This document shows, one piece after another, positions 19,002-28,560 of a DNA stretch of 64,000 nucleotides. Position numbers and translations under genes: made by a program. This stretch comes from Oscillospiraceae bacterium (GTDB taxonomy: Bacteria > Bacillota > Clostridia > Oscillospirales > CAG-272): positions 1-64,000 of the forward strand of contig SVRK01000003.1 in NCBI GenBank assembly GCA_015064855.1, given 5' to 3'. Position 1 is the first letter of the stretch. Each line of letters opens with the position of its first letter. The notes beneath the pieces are model-generated. The model was given only the letters and a program-made list of their open reading frames with translations. It was not told where the DNA came from and did no database searches.

Positions 19002-20504
19002 ATGTTACGACTTGTAGAAAATAAAAAAATAATGAAAGAATGGAATTGGGAAAAGAATCGAGAGCTAGATCCTCAAAAGCTTGCGCTTGGAAGCGCAAAA
19101 ATCGCTTGGTGGAAGTGCTTGATATGCGACTTCGAGTGGAAAACTAGTGTTAGAAACAGAACACAACAAGGATATGGATGCCCAGAATGTGCGAGATTAA
19201 AGAGAATGGAGTCGAGAAAGAAAACGCTAATTAAAACTCATAAAACTATAACTGATCCCCAATTGATAAAGGAATGGAATTACCAAAAGAATCATCCCGA
19301 TTTGCCGCAAATGTATACAATCGGTAGCAACAAATCTGTTTGGTGGCAGTGCTCTGTGTGTGGGTATGAATGGAAGAGCAAAGTTAACAATAGAGCAATA
19401 AATGGAAGAGGATGTCCATGTTGTGCAAATAAAACCATTGTGAAAGGTATTAATGATTTAGGAACAGTAAATCCAGCCTTAGCAAAAGAGTGGGATTATG
19501 AAAAGAACGAGTTAACTCCTAACGATGTGACTATAGGTAGTGGCAAAAAAATTTGGTGGAAATGTCCTAAAGGTCACAGTTATCAAGCGAGTGTCATGCA
19601 TAGAGGTCATGGAACAAATTGTCCGGTTTGTTTTACTGGTAGGCAAACATCTTTTGCTGAAAAAGCATTCTTTTATTATATAAAAAAAGTCAGACCCGAT
19701 GCAATAAGCAGGTGCAAAACAGTTCTTGATGGAAAAATGGAACTTGACATATACATCCCGTCACTAAATATGGGAATAGAATACGATGGCGCATATTGGC
19801 ACGATAAAAAAGATGCAAAGATGCGCGAGAAAAAGAAATTTTTATTGTGTCAAAGTAAAAATATTAGACTTTTAAGAATAAAAGAAATTGAGTATAGCCC
19901 TGGTGGACATTATATGTCGAACAATACTTGGTTTGCAGATCCTTCTGGAAACAATAAAACGCTAGATGAACTTATACAAAGATTGATAGACGAAATAGAC
20001 CCAATAACGGGTCCTTTGTTCACAAGGAATCCGTTAAACGTATATAGTTCTGTTAGGGTGGATACGAAAAAAGATAGATTTGAGATTATGCAAATGTTTA
20101 TAAGTGAAGAAACAAACAACCTTGCTAAAAGCAACCCCGAATTGGTAGATGAATGGAATTATGAACGAAATTCTGGATTAACTCTTGAAATGTTTTCTCC
20201 TAAATCAGGGAAAAAAGTTTGGTGGAAATGCTCAAAATGTGGGAACGAGTGGGAAACAACAATAGGACATAGAACGGCTGGCACAGGATGCAAAAAATGT
20301 CATTTGTCTTTATCCTCCAAAACTACAAAGCGAATTTTACAATATAATGAAAAAGAAGAATTTGTTAAAGAATGGGATTCAATAACGAAAGCAAGTACCG
20401 AGTTGAATATTAATGCATCAAATATTTCTATGTGTGCAAAAGGTCGACGAAAACATGCAGGTGGTTTTATATGGAAATATAAAAATGATCCGAAAGACAA
20501 ATGA
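19002..20504 (+). CDS. Zinc-ribbon (DUF4379-like) repeat protein with VSR/PD-(D/E)XK-like nuclease core and NUMOD1-like C-terminus
   Basis: Four repeats of the type (L)xxEWnyekN...W(W/K)CxxCgxeW...R...CpxC; core MELDIYIPSLNMGIEYDGAYWHDKK...KKFLLCQSKNIRLLRIKE; C-term KRILQYNEKEEFVKEWDSITKASTELNINASNISMCAKGRRKHAGGFIWKY. Confidence 0.85.
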   Translation: MLRLVENKKIMKEWNWEKNRELDPQKLALGSAKIAWWKCLICDFEWKTSVRNRTQQGYGCPECARLKRMESRKKTLIKTHKTITDPQLIKEWNYQKNHPDLPQMYTIGSNKSVWWQCSVCGYEWKSKVNNRAINGRGCPCCANKTIVKGINDLGTVNPALAKEWDYEKNELTPNDVTIGSGKKIWWKCPKGHSYQASVMHRGHGTNCPVCFTGRQTSFAEKAFFYYIKKVRPDAISRCKTVLDGKMELDIYIPSLNMGIEYDGAYWHDKKDAKMREKKKFLLCQSKNIRLLRIKEIEYSPGGHYMSNNTWFADPSGNNKTLDELIQRLIDEIDPITGPLFTRNPLNVYSSVRVDTKKDRFEIMQMFISEETNNLAKSNPELVDEWNYERNSGLTLEMFSPKSGKKVWWKCSKCGNEWETTIGHRTAGTGCKKCHLSLSSKTTKRILQYNEKEEFVKEWDSITKASTELNINASNISMCAKGRRKHAGGFIWKYKNDPKDK

Positions 20505-20605
20505 TTTATAATTTTAAAATTTTGTCAAAATTTGTTTTTAATATTTACAAAATAGGAAAAGTGTGCTAATATATATACGAAAAAAATATTAAGGAGATAT
20601 AAATT

Positions 20606-21178
20606 ATGAATAACAAGGTTTTAGTTGAAACAAGCGCACGTCACGTTCACCTATCTCGTGAGCACATCGACATTCTTTTCGGCGAGGGCTATCAGCTCAC
20701 AAACATAAAGGATTTGAGCCAACCCGGTCAATTCGCTTGCCAAGAAAGAGTTACTGTTGTAGGCCCTAAGAAGTCTATTGAGAGAGTTAGCATTCTCGGC
20801 CCTGAAAGAAAGGCTTCACAGGTTGAGGTTTCATTTACAGACGCTCGTACTCTCGGTGTTACAGCTCCAGTTAGAGAAAGTGGAGATGTTGCAAACTCAG
20901 CTCCTTGCAAGCTTGTTGGTCCATGTGGTGAGGTAGAGCTAAGCGAGGGTGTTATCATTGCAAAGAGACACATTCACTTCACTCCTGAAGAAGCAGCTGA
21001 AGCAGGTGTTAGCGACAAGGAAATCGTAAAGGTTAAGGTAAACTCTGACAGAACTACAATTTTTGACGACGTTGTAGTTAGAGTGCATCCAAATTTCGCA
21101 GCAGCAATGCACATCGACACAGATGAGGCAAATGCTTCCTGTGCTTTCGGTACTGTATACGGCGAAATCATTAAATAA
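20606..21178 (+). CDS. pduL: Phosphate propanoyltransferase (PduL-type phosphotransacylase)
   Basis: SARHVHLSREHIDILFG, LSQPGQFACQERV, ILGPERKASQVEVSFTDARTLG and AKRHIHFTPEEA motifs. Confidence 0.92.
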   Translation: MNNKVLVETSARHVHLSREHIDILFGEGYQLTNIKDLSQPGQFACQERVTVVGPKKSIERVSILGPERKASQVEVSFTDARTLGVTAPVRESGDVANSAPCKLVGPCGEVELSEGVIIAKRHIHFTPEEAAEAGVSDKEIVKVKVNSDRTTIFDDVVVRVHPNFAAAMHIDTDEANASCAFGTVYGEIIK

Positions 21179-21241
21179 GAGATGCTGCAACGGCACAAAA
21201 CAAAACAGACGGATAAGTTGTTTTAAATTACATAATGTTGA

Positions 21242-21276
21242 AAACTTGCAAAGTCTTGCAAGTTTTCTTCTTTTTG
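21242..21276 (+). terminator. Intrinsic terminator after pduL
   Basis: aaaacttgcaaagtcttgcaagttttcttcttttt. Confidence 0.75.
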
Positions 21277-21291
21277 TGTCTGTTTTTAGTC

Positions 21292-21342
21292 GCGAGTTCG
21301 CTCACTACCGTACGAAGTACGCCGACGAAAGCGAACTCGCGC
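21292..21342. repeat. Intergenic inverted-repeat element
   Basis: Perfect 12-bp arms cgcgagttcgct / agcgaactcgcg enclosing hairpin cgtacgaagtacg. Confidence 0.7.
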
Positions 21343-21399
21343 CTTTTGCACTCGTTTCGCTATCTCTTTTTGCTTCCTTTTTTGGAAAAAGTCATATAG

Positions 21400-21428
21400 T
21401 TGACAAATCAATATTTTTATGATATAAT
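21400..21428 (+). promoter_or_regulatory. Sigma-A promoter upstream of the alpha/beta hydrolase gene
   Basis: TTGACA, 17-nt spacer, TATAAT. Confidence 0.75.
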
Positions 21429-21472
21429 TAAAATGCAGAAATTTTTACAAAAATTTACCAAGGGTTAAAGCA

Positions 21473-22117
21473 ATGATAAAATACGAAAAAAGCAACAGCT
21501 TTGATATTGAGGCAAAGCAATTAAATTATATATTAACTGCGCCTGACAACATTGGCGAAAATGAAAAATTACCGCTTATTGTTTTCTTGCATGGTGCGGG
21601 CGAGCGCGGTGACGATGTTGAAAGACTAAAGGTTTATTGCGTGCCGAAGCTCTTTACAAAAAATGTGGAGCACAATGGCGTGCGTTCATACACCTTGTCG
21701 CCTCAATGTCCTGCACACCCCTTTACCTGGTATGATTTTAAAAACGAGGTAATGGCGCTTATAGATGAGGTTGTAAAAAACAACCAAATTGACCCATCTA
21801 AGGTATCCCTTTGCGGTATTTCAATGGGTGGCTTTGGCACTTGGGAGCTTGCAATGACTTATCCTGAGCGCTTTTATAAAATTGCTCCGCTTTGCTCGGG
21901 AGGAATGAGCTGGCGTGCGTGGGCTTTGAAAATGCCGATTCGCGTATTTCACGGCAAGCGCGACGACGTTGTTCCATTTGCTTATTCTGAGCTTATGGTT
22001 AACGCTGTTAAAGCTTGTGGTGGCAACGTAGAATTTATTACTTATGATGATTTAAGTCATAACTGTTGGGACAGGGCTTTTGACGAGACGGATCTTGTCA
22101 ACTGGCTCGCCAAATAA
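21473..22117 (+). CDS. Alpha/beta hydrolase (phospholipase/carboxylesterase or PHB depolymerase-like)
   Basis: VFLHGAGERGDD, GISMGGFGTWELAMTYPERF and FHGKRDDVVPF motifs. Confidence 0.85.
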   Translation: MIKYEKSNSFDIEAKQLNYILTAPDNIGENEKLPLIVFLHGAGERGDDVERLKVYCVPKLFTKNVEHNGVRSYTLSPQCPAHPFTWYDFKNEVMALIDEVVKNNQIDPSKVSLCGISMGGFGTWELAMTYPERFYKIAPLCSGGMSWRAWALKMPIRVFHGKRDDVVPFAYSELMVNAVKACGGNVEFITYDDLSHNCWDRAFDETDLVNWLAK

Positions 22118-22126
22118 AGGAGATTT

Positions 22127-23047
22127 ATGGTAGCGATTAAAACTACATTTGGCCGCAAGATTAAAAGAATTCTTCATATTCTCAATCCACTTGCGGGAAA
22201 AGGAACTGCAAAAAAGGTGCGTAGGCACATTAAAGAAACCGACGAAACCTATATGTCACATTCCCCATCTGAAACAAGCAAATTTATAAGAGAGTCTTGC
22301 CAAGTTGAGCCTGACACTTGCTTTACAGTTTACGGTGGCGACGGCACTATTCATAGAGCTGTAAATGCGGTTATGGATAGTGGATGCGCCAACGAGGCTA
22401 TGCTAAAGCTCGTTCCTATTGGCTCGGGTAACGACTTTGTTCGTTCGTTTGACGATATGCCTGACGAATTCGTTTCAGATATTATGAAATTCAATGACCG
22501 CTATGCAGCTAATATTGTAAATATGGGCTTTGACTGCGGTGTCGTAAAAAGAGCTATAAAATTCAAGAAATTACCACTTGTTTCCGGCTCGTTTTCTTAT
22601 ATTCTCGGTGTTATTGGCGAGGCTTTGCATAAAAAAGCGATGAAAGCAAAAATCACCTTGACGTACGAGGACGGCTCAACCGAGGTTATGGAGGATAAGT
22701 ATCTCTTGGTTGCTATCGGTAACGGTAGATGGTACGGCGGTGGCTTTAAGGCAGTGCCCGGAGCTAAGCTTGATTCTGGCACACTTGATGTTACAATAGT
22801 AAAAAATATCAGCATCTTTACATTTATCAAGCTTGTCGGCTCATTCAAAAAAGGAACGCATATTGCCGATACTGAAAATTGCATTGTAAAAAAGAGCGCA
22901 CAAAAATACTTAATGTATAAGCGTTGCATAGGATGCAAGGTTGAGGGATGTGAAACTATCTCAGCAGATGGCGAGCTTTATGAGGAAAACGTCGCAGACG
23001 TTAAGGTATTGCCGAAGGCTATTAGTATTATCCAACACAAACTATAA
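22127..23047 (+). CDS. Diacylglycerol/lipid kinase family protein
   Basis: HILNPLAGKGTAKK, YGGDGTIHRAVNAV, PIGSGNDFVRSF and GGGFKAVPGAKLDSGTLDV motifs. Confidence 0.92.
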   Translation: MVAIKTTFGRKIKRILHILNPLAGKGTAKKVRRHIKETDETYMSHSPSETSKFIRESCQVEPDTCFTVYGGDGTIHRAVNAVMDSGCANEAMLKLVPIGSGNDFVRSFDDMPDEFVSDIMKFNDRYAANIVNMGFDCGVVKRAIKFKKLPLVSGSFSYILGVIGEALHKKAMKAKITLTYEDGSTEVMEDKYLLVAIGNGRWYGGGFKAVPGAKLDSGTLDVTIVKNISIFTFIKLVGSFKKGTHIADTENCIVKKSAQKYLMYKRCIGCKVEGCETISADGELYEENVADVKVLPKAISIIQHKL

Positions 23048-23056
23048 AAACAAACG

Positions 23057-23089
23057 GAAGCGTTGACTAAATTCAATGCTTCTTTTTTG
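23057..23089 (+). terminator. Intrinsic terminator
   Basis: gaagcgttga...tcaatgcttcttttttg. Confidence 0.75.
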
Positions 23090-23240
23090 TTGCATAGACA
23101 AATTATTTGTGCTAAAATAAAATTAAGAAAAAATGTAACACAAGTGAAAAATTTTTCGTCATATATTTATGAAAGGTAAAAATTGGTAACTAAACTTTAT
23201 TTGCAGAGAGATGAAAGAAATAACAAAATGGAGGGATAAT

Positions 23241-23879
23241 ATGAAAAAAATTAGTATTTTGATTCTCATTTTAATTTTTGCTTTTTCTATTACTGCGTGT
23301 AGTGGTGCAATTGACACATCAACTGAAACCGAAAACGGCAGCGACACATCAACTGAAAAAGATACTTCGGGCGAGAGTGAAAATAAATATGGTGTGATAT
23401 CACCTGAAAAATACGAGGTAACCGTTTCGTATGTTGGCGCAGGCGATAAAAGCCAAGATTACGAGATAGTGCGTGAAAAGGCACTCAATAGCAAAAAAAG
23501 CGACATTTATGGCAATCTTCGTTATCCAATATACAAAATGGATACAAAAGAAGACTTGGAAAACTTTAAATCCGATTTTGAAGAAATTTTTGTAATGGAC
23601 AGCCCATATGACAATTTCCCATCGTTTGAAAATGCTGTAGCAACATGTGACGAGGAGTTTTTTGAAGCTAATGCGTTGTTTATAATCTACCTAGGCGGCA
23701 CCAGTAGTTCGTGCCTATATGATGTTACGGAAGTGCTTTTTGACGGCTTTGTGCTTAAATTTGAAATTCGACAGATAAACGATCCGATAGTAACAAATTG
23801 TGATGAAATCGGCTATCTTTTTACAGTGAAAATTTCAAAAAGTGAAATCAAAGATGCCAAGATGTTTGATGCCCACTGA
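23241..23879 (+). CDS. Hypothetical lipoprotein
   Basis: Signal peptide with lipobox ITACSG; Ser/Thr/Glu-rich linker DTSTETENGSDTSTEKDTSGESEN. Confidence 0.7.
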   Translation: MKKISILILILIFAFSITACSGAIDTSTETENGSDTSTEKDTSGESENKYGVISPEKYEVTVSYVGAGDKSQDYEIVREKALNSKKSDIYGNLRYPIYKMDTKEDLENFKSDFEEIFVMDSPYDNFPSFENAVATCDEEFFEANALFIIYLGGTSSSCLYDVTEVLFDGFVLKFEIRQINDPIVTNCDEIGYLFTVKISKSEIKDAKMFDAH

Positions 23880-23896
23880 TAAAAACGAAAACAAAT

Positions 23897-23928
23897 AAAA
23901 AAGCCTTGCGTTTTGCAAAGCTTTTTTA
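23897..23928 (+). terminator. Intrinsic terminator
   Basis: aaaaaagccttgcgttttgcaaagctttttt. Confidence 0.7.
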
Positions 23929-23993
23929 TTTATTATAACATATGAACATATTAGCATACTTAAATAACTACCGCCGTTATTGGCTTTATGGTC

Positions 23994-25679
23994 TTATGCA
24001 TCTATTCTAAACGTAAATTTATCCTTTGGCTCTTTTACGTCTATGCTAATGAGATACATTGTCTGACCTTTTTTGATTTCACCATTTAATTCAAGCTCAA
24101 GTGCGTGTGTTTCAGTTTCAACCCTTGCACTTGCAAGTGCCTTATCAAACGTAACAGTTATATCCTCGACTGTGATTTTGCCATCCTCGATAGTTGGCTC
24201 GAACGGGGTTACAAGTCTTTCGGTAAATTCCTTTGCGCCTGCAAACTCGTCAGTTATTGTAACGCCGTTTTCGTCAGGCTTGAATGTACGGAGGAGCTTC
24301 GTTAATTCCTCTTGGTGATAAATGCAAGCAAACTCCATTTTTACCTCACCGTTTTCGAATGATGTGGTTGCTCTTTCACCGCCGTTGCCTTGATACTGAC
24401 CGTTTATAATAGGAACATTGTGACCTCTTGATGAGGTTTCAAGGAAATCGTATCTGCCGGGATGCTCAAAATACTGTCTTGTATACGGGCGTCCACCCAT
24501 GTCAACTAACACTTGCTTGTCGTTCTTTGAGAAAATAAACGACCCCACGTCATTATGGTTGTGGCTTTCACCATTTGAGCCACCGCGACATCCGAAGCCG
24601 TATTTTGGAGTGCGCTTGGTGTACCAACCCTGGTCAGCCATAAAATATTCAGCATTCTTTGAAAGCTTTGCCGATGCAAACGATGGGTCATAAAGACGGA
24701 ACGAATTTAAGAAATACGTAAAATAGTGTACGTCGTAAGAGAAGGTGCTTTCGGGTGGTAATTCTACACCATTTGGGAACATTGTTTTTAGTAAGTAGAA
24801 ATATCCGATTGGCATAGTAATGCGGCTTCCGCAGTCACCGTAGTTTACAACAACGTTTTCGTCAAGATATAGCTTTTGCAAGAACATTGCAATATTTTTT
24901 ACCTTTTCGCCCTTGGTTATATCAACCCTGCCGTTTGTGTACGTTTTTAGCATCTCAGCATAGGTAAGGTAATATCCAAAGCCGTAGCTCCAATATCCCG
25001 CACCCTCGGTGCATACACCATCATCACGATAGCCATTTTCAATATAAGTTGCCATATTGTGATTGATTCTATCCTGAACAAGATCGAATATTTCCGGACG
25101 GTTTAGCATAAGAGTACAGCCAACGGCACCGGAACAAACGGTTGTCCAGTTGTTTTCTCTGAACTCCCAATGCCATCTTTGCGCAAGGAACGGTTTTACG
25201 ATTCTGCGGTCGATTTCAGCATCGATTCTTGATTTTATTAAGTCGTGCAAGCGGTCGCCGAGCATTTCCTTAATAAGCGCGAGCGCGTAGCCTACTGTTG
25301 TAGAGTCAAGGTCAAGCTCTGAGTTATTGTTTTCCGTAATATTTGGCATATGCGCGGGAAGAGCCCAAACGAATTGGTCGCACATTTCCCAAATTGTGTC
25401 CTGCAATCTTTCAAGATGCTTTGGCTCCTCGGGATAAATAAGAGCCATAGCGGTTAGCATAAACATTCGGTGCTGACGCTTGAAGAAATCTACCTGATAA
25501 ATTGAGCGGTCGCCAATATCGTGAAAAAGACGAAATTTTGAAAACTTCGTGGTTGGGATTTCATCCATGCCATCGTTTTCAAAGTCGCGCTTAAGTGCCT
25601 CAAGCATAGGCTTAAATTCCGGCTTGTTTTTTATTTCTGACCAAAACTGTGGGTCAGCTGATTTTCCTATCAAGTTCAT
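23994..25679 (-). CDS. Heparinase II/III family protein, no signal peptide
   Basis: RWHWEFRENNWTTVCSGAVGC, DGVCTEGAGYWSYGFGYYL and GESHNHNDVGSFIF motifs. Confidence 0.85.
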   Translation of the reverse strand: MNLIGKSADPQFWSEIKNKPEFKPMLEALKRDFENDGMDEIPTTKFSKFRLFHDIGDRSIYQVDFFKRQHRMFMLTAMALIYPEEPKHLERLQDTIWEMCDQFVWALPAHMPNITENNNSELDLDSTTVGYALALIKEMLGDRLHDLIKSRIDAEIDRRIVKPFLAQRWHWEFRENNWTTVCSGAVGCTLMLNRPEIFDLVQDRINHNMATYIENGYRDDGVCTEGAGYWSYGFGYYLTYAEMLKTYTNGRVDITKGEKVKNIAMFLQKLYLDENVVVNYGDCGSRITMPIGYFYLLKTMFPNGVELPPESTFSYDVHYFTYFLNSFRLYDPSFASAKLSKNAEYFMADQGWYTKRTPKYGFGCRGGSNGESHNHNDVGSFIFSKNDKQVLVDMGGRPYTRQYFEHPGRYDFLETSSRGHNVPIINGQYQGNGGERATTSFENGEVKMEFACIYHQEELTKLLRTFKPDENGVTITDEFAGAKEFTERLVTPFEPTIEDGKITVEDITVTFDKALASARVETETHALELELNGEIKKGQTMYLISIDVKEPKDKFTFRIDA

Positions 25680-26473
25680 TATTTTTCACCACCTAATAAA
25701 GAGTTTAGTACCTTTGCTTCACAAGGAAGAGAAGTTAGCTCGCCATCTGGCATAAATTCGAGAAAACAGACACGTCCCTCGGAATTTTCGTCGTTTAATA
25801 CCTCTAAATAGCTTTTCCAATCGCCTGTTCCCTCGCATAAGGGATACTTTTTGGCGTCTTTGTCCCAGTTGAAGACATGAACGTTTGTAATCCAAGGACG
25901 AAGTGCGTTTAATGCCTCTAAATTATATTCAAATCCCTTTGAATGGTTTGGTTGCCAATAGAGTCTTAAATTGTCCTCGTTTACATCATTTATAAATCTT
26001 AATGTATCGTGATAATCGTCTGTAAGAGTTGCAAAATGGCATTCAATTGACAGGGTTAAACCGAATTTTTTTGCTTGACGGCATAAATCCTTAGTAATTC
26101 TTACTGCACGATTGTAGCCATTACTACATACATATTGGTCACAGCCTTTTTTACAGCCACATCGTGGCCAACCGAGCCAAACTCTAACGGTTTTTGCACC
26201 TAAAGCAACGGCAGTTTTTAAAACCTTCTTAAATGGAAGTGGAAAATGCTCGTCACAATGATACATTAGTCCAAAATACGAGCCGTATGAAGCGCATTTT
26301 AAGCCTGCACCGTGCATAAGACGGCGCACCTCTCTCGCTAACTTTACGTTGCCCATGGGAATGTGAACGTCGCCACCCCATTCAATGTATTCCAGACCAC
26401 TTTCCTTGGTGGCTTTAATGAGCTCTTTTATTCCTTTTTTTCTAAAGGAAACAGAAACAAGTCCGCTTTTCAT
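25679..26473 (-). CDS. Sugar phosphate isomerase/epimerase family TIM-barrel protein
   Basis: GLEYIEWGGDVHIP, LSIECHFATLTDDYHDTL and NVHVFNWD; xylose isomerase-like TIM pattern. Confidence 0.8.
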   Translation of the reverse strand: MKSGLVSVSFRKKGIKELIKATKESGLEYIEWGGDVHIPMGNVKLAREVRRLMHGAGLKCASYGSYFGLMYHCDEHFPLPFKKVLKTAVALGAKTVRVWLGWPRCGCKKGCDQYVCSNGYNRAVRITKDLCRQAKKFGLTLSIECHFATLTDDYHDTLRFINDVNEDNLRLYWQPNHSKGFEYNLEALNALRPWITNVHVFNWDKDAKKYPLCEGTGDWKSYLEVLNDENSEGRVCFLEFMPDGELTSLPCEAKVLNSLLGGEK

Positions 26474-26539
26474 AAATATCTCCTTTATGTGCGTATTTTT
26501 GCTTAAAATAGGAAAAACAACGCACCCTGTGGTTAATTT

Positions 26540-26573
26540 AAAGGCTCAAGCTCATAAAAGCTTGAGCCTTTTA
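26540..26573 (-). terminator. Intrinsic terminator downstream of the flavoprotein gene
   Basis: 12-bp stem aaggctcaagct/agcttgagcctt. Confidence 0.75.
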
Positions 26574-26577
26574 GCTA

Positions 26578-28536
26578 TTAATAAATGTTTTTTGTTTCGC
26601 GATAGTCACGCCAAACGTTTTCAAAAAATCCGCCACCCTCTGGCAAAGGTCTTACAGGACGAGCGCCACCGCCCATACTGTCGGGCGCGTTGAATGTGAT
26701 TTCAAAAACTTTGTCGTTTAAAGCTCCGTCATCAAGCTCAAAACGGAAAACGTCCTCCATTTTATCGGGAGCTGTTCCGTTTTCGGATGTATATATGGCG
26801 GAACCGCGTGATTTTCCACCGGCAGATATGTAGGTTTTCATAGCCGTTATATACATCATCTCGGCAAGCAGAGCATCGCGCAAGCGATAAGCAAGCCATA
26901 GTCTGTTTTCCTTGCCGACACTTACGGCTTTTTCAAAATCATAAAATGCATTGCCAAATTCACCCATAGCCTCGTCGAACCTTGAAGCGTTACGAATTGG
27001 GCCTGCTACCTCGTCCATAAGCTTTTGATATTTGTTGGTAAGTTCAAGCACGTTGTCGCTGTCGCCAAGGATTTCACCGGTAAGCTTTAAGTGCTTGATT
27101 ACCGCATTTTCAGCCACTTGGTCGAAGATTTTGGTGTCAGCCTTATCATTTTCCCCATGCTTTGATATGTATTGAGCACATCTTGTAGAGCCAACCTGAC
27201 CTGCGTTAAGTGCGCTTCCGCCCGGACGATAAACTCCGTGGCTTCCGGCTACCTCACCACAAGCAAATAGGTTAGGCACGTTCGTTTGCCACCACATATC
27301 AATATCAAGTCCGCCATTGTTGTGTTGAGCGCAAAGAGCAATCTCAAGCATTTCCTTTTCGAGGTCAACACCCTTGGAAAGATATAAATCATATGCCGGC
27401 ATATTCATAAATTGAAGCCTTGCTAAAGGTGTGCCAAAGCACGCGTGCGCGTTTTCAAGATATTCGCGCGCCTCGTTATCAAGCGCATCGTAAGGCAACT
27501 CGTCAAGACCATATGGATTTTTTCTGAAGTCAAGATACACGCGGCGTCCCTTCATTACGTTTTCACGGAAAACAAGAAGGTCGATGATTGACGATCCGTT
27601 TAATACCTTTTTGCAGTCAAATGGCCACTCATAGCCTTTTCTAAATATCTTTGAAAGACACGTGCCGATATCGTCAAAATAGTCGTTTAAAAATTCATAT
27701 TCGTTGCCATTTTCATCAACTGAAACAAAGCGAGGAAGAACCTGCATATAAGTGCCCGATACATTCCATCTAGGGTTGGTTGAAGCTAAACCGTATTGCC
27801 ATTCTGTTAGATTTTTACCCTTAACGCCTGCTTCAAAAGCAACACCTGTTGCACCGTGGTGCCCGATTGGGTAAACAGTATTTGAGTAAATACCCGCAGG
27901 ACCGCCTGTAGCTAAAACTGTGTTCTTTGAATTAAAGAGCACAAAACGGTCATTCTCACCGCTTGAAGTCTTGTTTAAACATAAAACTCCGACACAGGTA
28001 TCGCCATTTTTTATAAATTCAACTATTTGAAGCTTGTCGTAAATCTTGATATTACGCTTATTTACCTCTTTTTCAAGACACTCCGTCATCATTTTTGAGG
28101 TGAGAGGTCCTACACTCGTTGCACGTGCGCGTGGATCGTGGTCAGTCTTGTAGCCAACGTATTCGCCGTATCTGTTTACAGGGAATTCAACACCGAGCTC
28201 ACAAAGATGCAGAAAGGACATAACGGAAAGAGCAGCTTCTGCATATGCAATGTCGCCATCAACACATTTGCCGTTGAAAAAGTCCTCGGCCATAGCTCTT
28301 GGCGAGTCCGGATAGTCGGCACATAAGTTCATTTTGTAGTAAGTTTGCTTGTCGGAGCCTGTGTTACGTGAGGTGCCCATATTAATGCCCTCGGTAACTA
28401 TAGCAACGTCCTTAACACCATAGTCGTCAAGACGAAGAGCGGCGTTATAGCCGGCAGCACCTGTGCCGACAACAAGCGCGTCAACAGTAATTTTATTTAC
28501 GCTAACGCCATTATAAATAACAGTTGTTTCGTTCAT
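26578..28536 (-). CDS. FAD-dependent oxidoreductase, fumarate reductase/succinate dehydrogenase flavoprotein-like
   Basis: DALVVGTGAAGYNAALRL FAD motif, TVLATGGPAGIYSNTVYP, GLDIDMWWQTNVPNLFACGEVAGSHGVYRPGGSALNAGQVGS. Confidence 0.88.
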   Translation of the reverse strand: MNETTVIYNGVSVNKITVDALVVGTGAAGYNAALRLDDYGVKDVAIVTEGINMGTSRNTGSDKQTYYKMNLCADYPDSPRAMAEDFFNGKCVDGDIAYAEAALSVMSFLHLCELGVEFPVNRYGEYVGYKTDHDPRARATSVGPLTSKMMTECLEKEVNKRNIKIYDKLQIVEFIKNGDTCVGVLCLNKTSSGENDRFVLFNSKNTVLATGGPAGIYSNTVYPIGHHGATGVAFEAGVKGKNLTEWQYGLASTNPRWNVSGTYMQVLPRFVSVDENGNEYEFLNDYFDDIGTCLSKIFRKGYEWPFDCKKVLNGSSIIDLLVFRENVMKGRRVYLDFRKNPYGLDELPYDALDNEAREYLENAHACFGTPLARLQFMNMPAYDLYLSKGVDLEKEMLEIALCAQHNNGGLDIDMWWQTNVPNLFACGEVAGSHGVYRPGGSALNAGQVGSTRCAQYISKHGENDKADTKIFDQVAENAVIKHLKLTGEILGDSDNVLELTNKYQKLMDEVAGPIRNASRFDEAMGEFGNAFYDFEKAVSVGKENRLWLAYRLRDALLAEMMYITAMKTYISAGGKSRGSAIYTSENGTAPDKMEDVFRFELDDGALNDKVFEITFNAPDSMGGGARPVRPLPEGGGFFENVWRDYRETKNIY

Positions 28537-28560
28537 TTTTTCACCAATTAATTATAAAAA

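Noticed and set aside
23312-23360. Possible CRISPR-like repeat pair in the lipoprotein gene
   Set aside because: Only two copies, in frame, within a low-complexity Ser/Thr/Glu linker
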